In this document: piece after piece, positions 1-12,400 of the stretch
How the letters are laid out: each line of letters starts with the position of its first letter
Numbering within the stretch: the first letter of the stretch is position 1
Source: Phlebopus portentosus
Taxonomy: Eukaryota > Basidiomycota > Agaricomycetes > Boletales > Boletinellaceae
Length of the DNA stretch: 64,000 nucleotides
Direction: 5' to 3'
NCBI GenBank assembly: GCA_037892935.1
Contig: JAYXKI010000007.1
Location: forward strand, 1,302,001 to 1,366,000
The notes under the pieces: model-generated
Databases searched by the model: none
Seen by the model: only the letters and a program-made list of their open reading frames with translations
What the model was told of the DNA's origin: nothing
Made by a program: the position numbers and the translations under genes

Positions 1-279
1 TGTAATAACATAAAAACATGAGATCGTAATTTTGTTTACCAGTTACTATCTGTTGACGAGTAGAAATGTCGGCAGAGTGGGATTTTGAAGTCAGACAGAA
101 CAGCAGTTGACGATACGGTCGGGTTTCAAACCAGTGCGCATGCAAGTATTGTATATACTGGAAAGATGAAGATAGTTGCATCTTGTCTCTCTTTTGCTTG
201 ATTGAGCGGTATACGGATACAGTTGAGAAGATAAAGTCAATATTGTAATAAAGAATAACGCAACAATTGCACAGCATCC

Positions 280-1406
280 TCAATCGTAATCGCCACCTGT
301 CCAATGTAAGTAACCCAGAAACTAATCAGACCAATCCCACCAGTCTAAGAACAATGAGGGATAGCAGGAATGACTCACCAACATCACCGCCGCCACCACC
401 ATCGCCCAAGTCGTCCAAATCATCTCCTTCCCCGTTATCAAAGTAATCCTGCACGTAGTCATTATCGTCGTACTCGTCCTCGACGTCGTAGTCCGATCCT
501 TCTTGTCCGCCTTCGGCCTCGGACCCCGCGCCGGAGGCTTTGTCTGAAGTGGGCTCCTAGATGAAAAGATATGTGATTAGAGGTGGGATAGAAGGGATAG
601 AGATGCAGAAAAGGACTGACCTCTTCACCTTCGGCGCCTTCCGCGGCAATCTCGTCAAGCTTGACTTTCTTCCTCGACGCTTTCTTCTCTGCTCATCCGA
701 CGTGCAATAAGCGGAAAGCAAGTTCCTCAATCAGTAACTCAAAATAGTACAAACGCGCAAGTCTAATGAACCACTGCGAACCTTTCTTCCGTCTTCTAGG
801 GTTGAAGTAATCCTCAAATATCTCTTGCGGGAAGAACGGCTGGTGCAGGTCCTTGCGCTTCAATGTAGGCTGCGCAGCAGTTGAGGGATGGTATTTGTCC
901 GAATAGCGGGGGAGATCTGTAGGAACGGAACGGCGCAAGCAACCCGGCAATACACGCGCAGCACCACGCAAATTCAAGGAAGAAAAACTCATTCTTCAGT
1001 ATGTGTACTAGGATAAACATGGAAACAAGAACGCACCATCCGACTTGGTCGTCTCGACCAAATAATACTTGCTCCCTCTTAACCGCTCGACAAACCCATT
1101 CTGCAACGCACAAATCTGCTTCTCCTCCTCCGTCGGTGCAGTCAACACAGGTAACGGATCCATGGCCTACTTATCACAGCGCCATGCAACACCACGCAAA
1201 TGCAGACGATATAGTACGACGACAATAATCAGTGTAAGCTTCGTTAGAATGACATGTCTAGCGTGACTCACTGGATAGAGCTCTGCCTGCTCTCTGGATA
1301 TGCTTTGGATGTCAGCAAAAGTGAGACCCATAGGCGGAAGATTGCCTGCGCGAAATCCGCCACGACCACCTCGACCACCTCTCCCGCCTCTCCCGCCTCG
1401 AGACAT
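280..1406 (-). CDS. RPC31: RNA polymerase III subunit Rpc31 (POLR3G/RPC7-like)
   Basis: Small subunit of the Pol III Rpc82-Rpc34-Rpc31 initiation subcomplex in the nucleus. Six exons join in frame: 1406-1272, 1166-1037, 916-782, 688-621, 556-379 and 296-280, giving about 220 residues. The order fits the family: an N-terminal RGG-rich tract, then NLPPMGLTFADI, a central part with DLPRYSDKYHPS and PFFPQEIFEDYFNPR, and a Lys-rich then very acidic Gly/Asp tail ending GGDYD. The last exon is only 17 bases; reading past its donor instead ends at about 331 with a tail untypical of the family. Start chosen at the ATG opening the RGG tract. Assigned by recognition of motif order and the acidic tail; a search was not possible. 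Confidence 0.78.
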
Positions 1407-1703
1407 AGTTAGTTACCAGTATAATGTAGTATCAAAGTTAAGAGCAGCTTGAAGGAACGAGTTCAAATTTCATGTTTGTCGTCGTAACTTGAAGTTGAAC
1501 GCGTCAATCGATCCTCAAATTAACTTCTCAGACACGTGACTGCAAACAAAACTCCCACGGTCAAACTTCTTTGGATGGATGGAGGGGAGGAACCCGTATA
1601 TTCAGAACCGAGAAACACAGATATAGTAGGTATCGGTATAATCATCATAGGAAATACTTAGACGAGAGAACTATCAGTAGAAAAAGGAACTAATCATCCA
1701 TTT

Positions 1704-3453
1704 TCATGCCGCTGTAACGGCAGCAGGAGGATTCGCGGACGAAGTGTAGTCCTAGACAAAGATGTCAGATGAATGGGCGTCACGACAGAGTCGAATAAGA
1801 TTCTATACCTCCATCTCAGCGTCGAGATCCTCAGCGGTCTTCTGAGGACGCGTGTTCCGTACCCTGCGTCCGCGTCTTCCACGTCCTACCCTGCCGGTCC
1901 TTACCGGCGAAATGTAATCGAACCCGTCAAAGGCAGCCCGTCACACAAGTAACTTGGAGACAACAAACCTCTGGACACCGTCCATGGGAGCACCGCCAGT
2001 AGCAGCCGCGGGTGTTGCAGGAGCAACGCGTGAAGTGAGCGATGGAGGCGGCACTTTCGCAGGGTCAAAGATGAGTTCGATTTTCATTGGCCTCTCTGAT
2101 GTCGGAAGGTGTTACGAGAGGCGTATCGTCACGAGATCAGAAACGGCGAAGGCGAGGCATGATACAGGATAATATGCGTAAAGAAGAGGGGAGTTGATCA
2201 GTTGAATCATATCATCACACGAAGGCTCGGCAACGTAGACAAAAAACGAATCGCTCGTCGCTCAATAAACACCAGTCCAATCGGCCCGGACGAAGGAGAC
2301 ACATTTCCGAGGCTGAAGCATAAACATATCCACGACTCATCGGAGTGACTTAAAGGCGGAATCATGCACCACCGGTAATACTGGAACCCAAACTCGAACC
2401 GGTGCTACAGATCACTTCGCCGTCCGTTCGATCCATCGATGTAGCCGCCTGAACGGAAGACACAACTGGCGCGAGTTCATATATGTAGAGCTGACAAACA
2501 AGCTCATTCTCCGCGCCTAAAAAGTTATGTTTACCATTCAGCAACCAAGTCACGCTCATCAGTCGACCTCCTGGGCCAAGGTACGGTACCAGACTGAGCA
2601 GACAGAGGGGTGGACTACTGAACGAGGATCAACTGCCGCTGGCCAAGCGGAAGGATCACTCGTGAGTCTGGCATACTCGTGGCTTCTTACGAAGACCCAC
2701 CAAGTAGCTATCACCTCGTGGTAGGGAATGTTCTGACTGAACGCTCGTCGGAGTGCATTATTTCGTCCGGGCCGAGACCACAACCAACCCAATCCCGGTA
2801 CACAGTAGTTGCAAACCAAGCGAAGTAGTAAGGAGTTCGAGGGAGAATGATACTAACTGCCGTCGATGAGTCGGTTATTGTATTCCTGGTAAGCCTTGTT
2901 CGCATCGCCTTGACGAGAAAAGACAACGGTCGCCATTCCGGTCCACTTGCCCTGCGGATTGAAATGGAGTTGAACGCTTCGGGTTGGACCAACTGTCGAG
3001 GTGAACAATTCCTGAAGAAATGATTATCATCAGGATCACATTCTCATTTTGAGAAAAGCGTGATGACAAACCTTGATCTGTTGTTCGTTCACATCCAGAG
3101 GGAGGCCCGAAACGATAATCTTCTCAGCGCCTTGGGGAGAAAAGATAGCCTTCGTAGCAGGTTGCGTGACGCCAGCCTTCTTCGCTGCCGCCTTGGCCGC
3201 AGTGGTGTTGCTGGTTCCTAAGACTTTCGCACGCGCACTACGGACGGGACGACGACCGCCTCGGGAAACTCTCCTGCCGGTCCTCTTGGTCTGGATAATC
3301 TTGATATCGCAAGAACGCGAAAGAGAAAAAGGTGGGATCGTGAGTCAATGACAATATTCAATCATTTTGGTTTTTTCACCGCCGAGTCGAGCAGGGCGGT
3401 TCCAGCAACGGGAGAGTAGAAGAAATACCAACTTCGTCGAGAGACTTGTCCAT
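1704..3453 (-). CDS. YRA1: mRNA export adaptor Yra1/ALYREF (REF family)
   Basis: RNA-binding adaptor that couples transcription and splicing to mRNA export through Mex67 (family knowledge). Six exons fit in frame: 3453-3433, 3299-3072, 3011-2858, 2095-1969, 1890-1809 and 1751-1704, about 219 residues. It opens MDKSLDEIIQTKR, the conserved N-terminal REF box, continues with an RG-rich segment, one RRM (AEKIIVSGLPLDVNEQQIK ... GMATVVFSRQGDANKAYQEY), a GR-rich stretch and the C-terminal REF box with KTAEDLDAEMEDY. All junction phases agree. The intron at 2096-2857 is 762 bases, more than ten times its neighbours; if retained, translation stops at once (GGC AGT TAG). It is divergent from Rcd1, with 471 bases between the starts. 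Confidence 0.9.
2096..2857 (-). other. 762-base intron inside the Yra1 RRM coding region
   Basis: Donor GTTAGT and acceptor ...GACATCAG join phase-1 exons to give LIDGKRPMKIEL, the expected REF sequence. No convincing gene is seen inside: its open frames are short, lack recognisable motifs and lie on both strands. Other introns in this gene are about 55-80 bases or slightly more. Confidence 0.8.
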
Positions 3454-3924
3454 GATAGTTGTTGCGTTGACTTGAGAGTAAGTTGAGAAAAAGATACGTG
3501 AGCGCTTAAGTGGCTTGTTGAGCGACAGGAGCAGTTGGTGGTGGTTGGGAACAAGGGGGTAACCGACGGGTGCAGTGCCTTTATAACACGTCAGCGGAGT
3601 CTAAATGTAGTGACTCAACAGTAGCCAAATTGGGAAGACTGCAGTCACAAACCAACAATATTGATCATTTATTTTGTCGACATGCAAAAGCTGAGATTTG
3701 TTTGCATAGAAAGAACGTAGGCTGCCTCTGAGATACGCTCGTTCTCTAAACAAGCAACTTGGTCGGAAATTAGGTTATTTCGTTGATCTTCCAGATGGCA
3801 ACACGTGAAGCGTGACGATAGATTCCGCATTGGACACATTGGACAAACCGGCGGTGGATTTGAATTTCCGAGTTGTATCGCTCCTCTCCTCTCCTCTTCA
3901 TCTTCTCCCCTCGCCCACCGAACG

Positions 3925-5151
3925 ATGTCCAGTCTACATTCACCACGACCAATGTCGTACATGCAACACACGCCGTACGCTGCTTACCAAGGAGCCGCAG
4001 CTGCTCGCGGAGGGGGCGGAGCGATGTCGACTACTCAACCCTTCGCTGACACTCCCCCGCCGATGTCTGCGCCCTCGATGGGGCCGACCACTCCACACCA
4101 AGCTGCAAACATCGGTCTTAGCATGTTTGGTGGTCCTACTACTGCTACAGGTGCTCTTGGTGCTGCCGGAGTTCTCGGGGCCTTGCAGCAGCAGCAGCAG
4201 CAATTGATGCAACAAGAGGAAAGCAAGATCTATGCATTGGTTATTGATTTGATGGACGTTAATACCCGCGAAGCTGCCCTACTTGAGCTGAGCAAGAAAA
4301 GAGAGCAATATGATGATCTTGCGCTTGTTCTCTGGCATTCTTTTGGTGAGCCGCTTGCTAATCACATTTGGCTGTACTCTGACACTTTTGAGCAGGCATC
4401 ATGTCAGCATTACTTCAAGAAATCGTCTCCGTATACCCTCTCCTATGTCCACCAAATCTTACCGCACATGTTTCGAACCGCGTTTGCAACGCTCTCGCAC
4501 TCCTCCAATGCGTCGCCTCGCATTCAGAAACGCGCCAACTCTTTCTAAACGCACACATCCCCCTCTTCCTCTATCCCTTCCTCAACACCACCTCAAAAAC
4601 TCGACCATTCGAGTATCTTCGCCTTACTTCGCTCGGTGTCATCGGCGCTCTAGTCAAGCAGAACGATAACACCGCTGTCATTCACTTTTTATTGTCGACG
4701 GAGATTATCCCGTTGTGTTTGAGGATCATGGAGACGGGAAGCGAATTGTCCAAAACAGTCGCGATCTTCATTGTACAGAAAATACTTCTTCGATGAGACC
4801 GGGTTGACGTACATTTGTCATACATACGAACGGTTCTTCGCCGTCGTCACCGTGCTGAGCAACATGGTTTCGCAACTTGTCGAAACGCAGGCTGTGCGCC
4901 TTCTTAAACACGTCGTTCGGTGCTATCTCCGGCTAAGTGACAACCCAAAGTACGTCTGCATTGCTGATTGTCGATTGTTTAAATGCTGATGTTGATGTGT
5001 GCGCTTCTACTTTACTAGAGCTCGTGAGGCTCTTCGTACATGCCTTCCGGAACCTTTACGCGACCAGACCTTCAGTGCTCTTCTGAAGGGAGACCAAGTC
5101 ACCAAACGTTGCCTTGCGACGCTCCAAAACAACCTTGCCGAGCATAACTAG
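3925..5151 (+). CDS. RCD1: CCR4-NOT subunit Rcd1/Caf40/CNOT9 (one-base frame break)
   Basis: Armadillo-repeat subunit of the CCR4-NOT deadenylase complex that binds mRNA-regulatory partners (family knowledge). Exons 3925-4345, 4396-4949 and 5019-5151 join with matching phases. The N-terminus is low complexity, Gly/Pro/Gln rich with a short CAG run at 4188-4202. The Rcd1 core follows: [70 protein letters not shown], and a C-terminus ending QNNLAEHN. At 4791 one extra C splits the near-invariant QKILLDETGL; reading through gives a stop at 4794-4796, while dropping that base restores the family sequence and correct phase at the next intron. Corrected length is about 368 residues. It may be a sequencing error or a real lesion. 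An in-frame ATG at 3805 is possible but the added residues look like leader. Confidence 0.9.
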
Positions 5152-6066
5152 AACCGATGTTGGAGCATTCTACTGCCCGTCACCCCCACCAGGACATCAC
5201 CGAAACGCGGCAATATTGACATTATATCAAGCATATCGTTCTTTTCTTTGCCATGCTGTCTTTCGAAATCTATCTATTCCGGTTTCGCCTTCGAAGTGCT
5301 CGTGCTAATACTGTTTATCCGCGTCCCTTACCCTTTTCATACTTTTTCGGCTTCCTGTTGTTGTCGTTTGTATTCCTGTCTTGTCCCATCTCCGTCTTTT
5401 TCTATTCTTCGTCCTTGGACCTTGGTCACAATCGCGTTTGAAAGACACAAGTTATATATTGTAGGTACTTATTCGTCGGAGAACAAAGTTGTATAAACAG
5501 TTGGAACGATAATGCGATGATATAGCTATTTGCATCCCTTGTCTCGTGCCATTAATATTTATACGTTTGGCGATAGATCCTTGGATAACGAAGTGATCGT
5601 GCCTATCGGGGACAAATACCTGCACGATGCCAGGCGTAAAAGCTATATAGATAGAGAGTATTAGGCCGGATGTCCATCGGACTTCCATGCAGAGATGAAA
5701 AAATTCTATCCGCTGCAGTGTCCCGCATTGAGCCACGAAATGCGGGGAATTAGGAGCTGGTACATGTCAGATACTGATTGTCTCGTCTTCCAAATAATGT
5801 CAAGCCAAGCAATCAAGAAATTATGTTTTATTTTCTGCTGGAAATGGCCATCTCGGCCGAAAATGAACGGAACGGATGTGATTGGACCCTTACTCCGAGA
5901 AAGGGCTCCGATTCTCACGATTAGGATTGGTTGCTTCTTTCGTTGCGTTGTAGTCACTGCGTAAAGGGCTCCATCATTCACGTAACTCTTACTTTCTTAC
6001 CACCATCTCCTCTCTTCTCTTCAGCCTCGGCTCAATAGAGCATTTCCACGAAGTGCGCCGTCGACG
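5152..6066 (+). other. Intergenic between Rcd1 and E2
   Basis: T/C-rich stretch after the Rcd1 stop, compatible with a 3' UTR up to about 5500, then sequence with no frame that resembles a protein. It must contain the promoter of the E2 gene. Nothing else is seen. Confidence 0.5.
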
Positions 6067-7915
6067 ATGCTCTCAAAGCGTGTTGTCGCTGCAGCGCGTG
6101 GTAGCGGTCGTCCGTTGCTCGCTTGCAAATCGGGCACACCGAAGGCAGCTGTGCTGTCCTCCGCGTGGTACGTCATTCTTCGTCCCGACCATTTATCTAA
6201 TTCGAAAATTGCTCAATAATATTATAGGCGAACAACCGGCACATATGTTCTCCGTTCCCAATTCCACTCGACCCATCTCTTACAAGGTTCGCGTCACAAG
6301 TTCAAATCATTTCTCTTAGCAAGCGCATGTCCCATGACACAAAAATTTCGATGCGCATATGCATTGTTATTACAGACGAGGTCGTAAAGGTCCCTACTAT
6401 GGCAGAATCCATCTCGGAAGGTACCTTGAAGGCGTGGAAAAAGAGAGTGGGAGAACACGTTGAGGAAGATGAAGAAATTGCTTCCATCGAAACCGACAAG
6501 GCAAGTCGCGCTGTTTTAGCTAGCACTTTCTGTTCAGAGTTTTCCCTATTAGGCGACAATATTTGATTCCTTATTACTCGAATTTCAGCTGTGCGTGCAA
6601 CTACTGACATGTCTGCAACTAAATTTAGATCGACGTTTCTGTAAATGCACCTAAAGCGGGGAAGATCACGGAACTACTCGCAGAAGAAGAATCAACGGTC
6701 ACCGTCGGGCAAGATCTCTTCAAGTACGAACCTGGAGCAGCTGGTGAAGGTAACCTGTTTGCCAAATGTGGAGTTGATTCCTGTAAATTCATTCTGTCCA
6801 ACAGCGCCTTCCGAAAAGCCCTCAGAGGAGCCTAAACCTCAGGAAACCCCGAGAGAAGAGCCTAAGCCGTCCGAAACGCCCAAAGAAGAGCCTAAACCAG
6901 CAGAGACGCCCAAGAAGGAAGAACCTTCGAAACCATCGCCTCCTCCGCCTCCTCCGCCGAAACCAGCTGCCAAAGAGTCTACTGAGAAGCCCGAAAAACC
7001 TCCTGCACCTAAAATCCCAGGCTCACGTAACGAGACGCGTGTGAAGATGTCCCGTATGCGTTTGCGCATAGCCGAGCGATTGAAGGAGTCTCAGAATACT
7101 GCTGCCTCGCTAACGACGTTCAACGAGATCGACATGTCCGCTCTGATGCAGATGCGAAAACGCTTCAAGGACCAGGTGCTCAAAGAACATGAAGTGAAGC
7201 TCGGCTTCATGAGTGCATTCGCAAAGGCTTCGTGTCTAGCCTTGAAGGAGATCCCTGCTGCGAACGCTTCGATTGAAGAAGACGAGATCGTATATAGGGA
7301 TTACGTCGATTTGAGCGTGGCTGTTGCGACTCCTAGGGGACTTGTGACTCCCGTCGTGCGTAATGCCGAACAGATGGGATTCATTGAGATCGAGAGAGAG
7401 ATTGCTGCGTTGGGCAAAAAGGCGCGTGACGGGAAGTTGTCGATTGAAGACATGGCTGGTGGTACCTTCACCATGTACGTTTTTCTGTGCCGTTTCGGAA
7501 GGTTCTTCGTACTAATTTGAGCGCCCGGTCTAGCTCGAATGGCGGTGTCTTTGGTTCGTTGTTTGGGACTCCGATCATCAACGTCCCTCAGGCTGCTGTT
7601 CTCGGTACGACTCTTGGTGACACTCGCATTTATTTGATTTTAACCTAATATCATCTTTTTTTTCTCAGGCATGCACACGATCAAGGAGAGACCTGTCGTG
7701 GTCAACGGCGAGATTGTTGTCCGCCCTGTTATGGTCGTTGCACTCACCTATGACCATCGCTTGCTTGACGGGCGTGAAGCTGTCACCTTCCTCGGTAAGT
7801 TATCACCCCTGCGAAAGTATCACGCTGTCGGGAGTGAATTATTGATTTTTTTCGCCGCACCGTCACAGTCAAGGTCCGCGATTACATCGAGGATCCGGTC
7901 AAGATGCTTCTTTAG
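6067..7915 (+). CDS. KGD2: 2-oxoglutarate dehydrogenase E2, dihydrolipoyl succinyltransferase
   Basis: Mitochondrial core enzyme of the 2-oxoglutarate dehydrogenase complex; transfers succinyl from lipoate to CoA. Eight exons fit in frame: 6067-6167, 6228-6286, 6376-6500, 6629-6749, 6805-7474, 7534-7604, 7669-7794 and 7869-7915, 439 residues. A basic, Ser-rich leader suits mitochondrial import. The lipoyl domain (about residues 54-130) carries the lipoylation lysine in ETDKIDV. A Pro/Glu/Lys linker with three EEPKP-type repeats follows, then the catalytic domain starting [16 protein letters not shown], with the acetyltransferase signature [12 protein letters not shown] holding the catalytic His and Asp. 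As usual for this E2 there is no obvious separate E1/E3-binding domain. The intron at 6501-6628 has a GC donor (AAG|GCAAGT). Confidence 0.95.
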
Positions 7916-8809
7916 ATTATAGAAGTAGGTGGTATAAATCGCTCCTTCTTAATTTGAGTACGGACTTATACTACTTACTTTCTTCGCTCGGCATCGTGCT
8001 TTCCAACGCCATTTGTTAACAATCGCTCGCAGCCTTAGTACTTCTAATAAAGTTCCATATTTTGATTCAGGTTTATGTCAAACCCTATTGCGGCTCACAG
8101 ACGGTGCTCTGTGACTTCGATGCCACTCGCAATCTCGTTCGCGGCAACTTCCGTGCCATTGAATTGAAAGTGAAAACTTTTGTCAACTTCCATCCCTAGT
8201 GTTTGGTTTCATGACGGAAAAAATGAAGAAGCAGTGAACCTGCGGGAGGTCGAGGTATACTTATCAGATAGCGGTTTACGCGACGCGAACATTTTTCATC
8301 AAGATGACCTCGGAGTCCGTACAGCACAACCTGATCTCGGTTTTTCTTCCTGATCCCGAACTGTGAGTGAGGAATGCTTATGTAGTAAGACAGTCCACGT
8401 CTGCAAACAATAACTCTATTCACAAGGAGTTATTGTAGAACACAAAAGGCCTTCTGGCAGAGTGAAGGTTCGATACTCCGGTGTCCTCTACTGAGAATAA
8501 GGCGACTGATCAGCTTCTTTCATTATCTATATACGATTCATAAGTTACAGACTTGGATAGTAAGATATGCATCTAGTGTGCCCTCCTTGTCACTCCCGAT
8601 CTACTCTGGGAACAGGTGGCTAACGAAGATGGGAGAAGTTCTGGTGCGAAGTCAGCGTATGAACTCTCAGGCGGTTCAAGCAAGTCTCATACGGAAGGAA
8701 GAGAAAAGCAGCCCTCCGTCCTCTTCCCTCCTTGGAGCAAAGAAAGTAAGATGATTATTTCAAAAAGTTGCGAGTGGCCTAAAATCAAAGTTTGTTCGCG
8801 GTGAGAAAG
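7916..8809 (+). other. Downstream of E2, no gene seen
   Basis: Contains the E2 3' region and AT-rich sequence. Open frames are short on both strands and none resembles a known protein. It leads into the decayed E2 copy. Confidence 0.4.
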
Positions 8810-9480
8810 TATACGTGCCGTGCGATTTCTGACGGCATTTGTCTTTTCTGTGAACACACCTGAGGGAAGCAACTTCTCGGAACTTCTCGAAGAAACAACG
8901 GCTTCCATTGATCACAAAGACGAGCATCTGAGAGCTGTCTGCAGCGGTCGTCAAGGTAGAACTGGTTCTTCGGTCGGTCGGGGAGAAGGTACACGATGTG
9001 AAGTTGAGGAAACCACTTTGTGGACCGTTTTCGAAGATGTGCGTTCAATTACGCGGTCGTTGGCGAGCTCCGAGGAGGCTTCGGACCCTAAGTTCAACCC
9101 CGAATACGGCTTACACTTCCCATATAAACTCTGTTGACTCGGAACACCATAAATGGGTTGAGTGGTGCCATTTTTTACTTACTCTTTCGTACTACTATGA
9201 TCAGCAACCTTTTTCGAGTCACAATATGGTGAGTCACTCTTTCCTGTGCTTCCCACGCTTCTTATGTTTAGTATACTGATCGCCATCGTTCATGGCGTAT
9301 GTGCATGACTGAAGACAAACCCGTAGTTGTCAACGGCGAAATCGTTACTTGCTTTATCACGGTAATTGCAGTCTCCCACAATCACCGGTATCGGCGTGAG
9401 GCCGTAAGTTTCCCTCAGTGAGCTCAAGGTGTTCATTCAATTTACTGTAGATTGTGGAAGTAGGTGAATGGTATACATTT
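8810..9480 (+). pseudogene. Decayed partial copy of the E2 (KGD2) gene
   Basis: Two islands match the upstream E2 gene in the same order and strand. At about 8838-8911 the frame reads FSVNTPEGSNFSELLEETTA against [20 protein letters not shown] of the lipoyl domain. At about 9310-9410 it reads PVVVNGEIV ... HNHR ... REAVSFP against PVVVNGEIV ... YDHR ... REAVTFL of the catalytic end, followed by GATTGTGGAAGTAGGTG resembling the DNA just after the true stop. The catalytic motif is broken and the stretch between is scrambled, so no product is expected. Residues between the islands cannot be aligned with confidence. Confidence 0.7.
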
Positions 9481-12400
9481 GTTTTCCGAATTGGTTTGCG
9501 CTTCCAATGCTCTATGTTCCTGCCTCGCTTTGCATTGAGTATATTTGTTTTGCTCTGTCCCTCTTGTTTACACGCCCAAATGACATCTAACGATCGGTTT
9601 TGATAGTGTTCAAGGTATGCACCAATTTTTGTTTGTCTTTCCCATACGACCAAACAGTCCTTCTTCCCGTAATGAGATTATACGAGGCTTACCTTTTCTC
9701 GGGATGACCATATTGAATGCGCATGTCCTTTTGATTCAGACAGCGTATTCACTTCCGTATCGACAACTGTCGAGTGCTAGGTGATCCCGATTCGCAGACA
9801 CCAGTAACTGCAAGGTTTTGGACGTTGTTCCTAAACGGAAGTCGTTGCGTATTTTATTATAGCAGATGAATTTCGAGCAACTGGGCGAGCTGAAGCTTTT
9901 GGTCCTTTCTCTATTTCATTCCAGATAGAGAAACGAAAACAGTATCAGCATGCCGCGTGATGGCGGTCTCGGGAAAACGCAAGGCAAGATGATAACTTTC
10001 ACTTAGCGCACATTCCTAGTGTACGTGAACTTTTCAAGCATGGTTCCCCCGGGTATTTGGCATTCTTGGCCTTTGAATGCGATTTGTTGCACATGATTAG
10101 CTTCAGGACGACGTATGATAGGAGCCATGGAGTCTTCAATGTTTTCCAAAAACGAACGGATGATCGCGGCTAATTTCTCTTACTGTAAGTAATAGCTCAC
10201 TGGTCCAAAGGCTCCAATTTGCCGTCGTGGCACAGTCACCTAAAAAGTTGTGTGATGCTTCTTAAAATCGTCTACAGCTACGCTGTTTGGGAAAACGACG
10301 AAGGCGCTCCGCGGCTAGAAACTCGGCGCAGCGTACTTTCTCTGATTACACTGTATACTTGTGAATACTCTAAATCCAAACCAACGGAGAAGGATCACGT
10401 CTACCTCAGCTAATAATTTCCAGATTGGAAACTGCAAGTCCGGTCTGCTAAGGATGGAAATTAGACCAAAATATTTAATTCCGATCTCAAGACTTGCATC
10501 AGTTCGTTCCTGTTCTTGAAGTTTCTGGCATGCAAAACCACAGAAGAAATCAGAATTACCTGCAACGATCGAGAGCTTCGTCAAATAAAGCCGTGGAAAT
10601 TTAGAGCAAAATGCGAAGAAATGCGAGGTTGATCGGGGCCTGAATAAGAAGTGCAAAGGAAGGACCTTGTACTTTGTAGCCGAAGCGAAAACGGGAGATG
10701 CCTGAGATTAGCTAAAGCAATTTGGTGCCGCGAAGCTTAGATGTCATGTACAAAAGTAACAGTAACTACGAAGAGAGGCGAGTGCCATTCTGAGCTTGTG
10801 TCGTCCATCATTGAGATCGATGATCTACGTCGGATCGCCTTTCTGTCCCATCTGTACAATACGTGTATTGAGCTCAATATCCACCGAACTTGCATTCTTA
10901 CTTGTGTTTTTCTACACAGTTATCGGAACGTTTGGGAATACAGAGAAGAGAAATTGGACACCGTTAGGCTTGGAAGATGAGATACTAGCTCTCAGATGTA
11001 AGTCTATATTAATGCGACGCTAGAAGATCAATCAAGGGACCGGGAAGAAAAATGAATACCATATTTTATCCTCTTATTGATGATATCAGATAAAACGCTT
11101 CTCAGGTGGCGATTGAAGGCTTTTTAAGGCAGCGCTCGAGGAAACGAGGCAGCTAGCTTGAGATGGTAAGCATTCCCGTTCTCAGCGCTTTAAAACACGA
11201 GGACGAAAGCAACCGAATAGATCTAGTCCGACAAACTGAGAAAGGCCCGGACAGAGTTCCTATGTTGACTTCCATACCTCTTATCTACAGGTGGAGGACC
11301 GTTTAAGTGCTGGACGTACAGCGAGGGGATAAGACTCAGGACCCAGTTGCGTGCCAATTCGTAATTCCAACAATACACCCAGGAAACAGGGGATCCCGTG
11401 AAGACACAATCGTGTGCAATAGGCTCTTGCGTTACTCGACGAGTAGGGCTACTCAATAATTATAGAATAACTTGGAGATGCTTCAAGAGTGGCTGAGGCT
11501 CCGGAAAGAGGATCTTTCAGCAGCTTAGAGTCGAGGAGTACCCTTTAGGTCGAGAGAAGCGATGGATGCCCGAATTACACCGGATAGAACATATAAACTT
11601 GGCAGAGAATGGGAATTGGACACACGGGATGCAGATGAGGGAGTTCATTTGAGGTACACGTGAGCGAGTCCAGATCGGAGGGCGTCTTAAAAGGCACGAC
11701 GGCAGATTTTGGAGCCAATCGCAAACTCGATAAAGATAATCTTAGCGCGCGTACGAGTTCGAAGAGTCAAAGTACCTGTATTCATCCGGGAATAGTAGGA
11801 TGACCCGAGGCGAAAGTCGTGCGATGATACGACCGTACCTAGAGAAAGAAGTTAGCGATTGACGCGACGCTGCACGATAGAGGGATACACGAACTGTCAA
11901 AGGCGAAGAGATGAAAGCGCATTTATTGGAATGAAGATGCGTTGCTGTGTGCGGGGGCTTCATTAGATCATAGGTGGATTAGAAATAGGGTCATGAGAAG
12001 GCCCAGGAGCGCTGAGCTCCCGTAATCGTTTGAATTCATCAATATCTGATGAATGCCGGATGTAATCTAACAAAGCGAGCATCCGCTTGTAGATAAGGCT
12101 TCAGGCACAAAACGATTCCAACACTCCAGCACATTCACCGTTAGCGCTAGGTTTGAAGCAAAGCAATTTGCCTTGCTCTGAGTGAGGGTGAAAAGGGTGG
12201 AAAAAAGCTGCCTTTTGTGGTGATTACAAATTGGCTTGCATTTGAAGCGGAGCGAACGTTGTCGACCGACATAAGCGGCATCCAGCTAACGGCATTCAGG
12301 GCGTTGACCGGTACGTGTCCTCGTCGCTGTCCTTGACAGTGAGCTCGACTGGACTGACGACAGTGTCCGTGTCCGTGTCCGTGCTAGCAGTGACGAGCTC

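Noticed and set aside
2362..2992. Open frames within the long Yra1 intron, as a nested gene
   Set aside because: Short, on both strands, no start context or motif; part of the span overlaps the true Yra1 exon at 2858-3011.
8440..8500. AGGTTCGATACTCC, resembling a tRNA T-loop
   Set aside because: No acceptor stem, anticodon arm or internal A-box can be folded around it.
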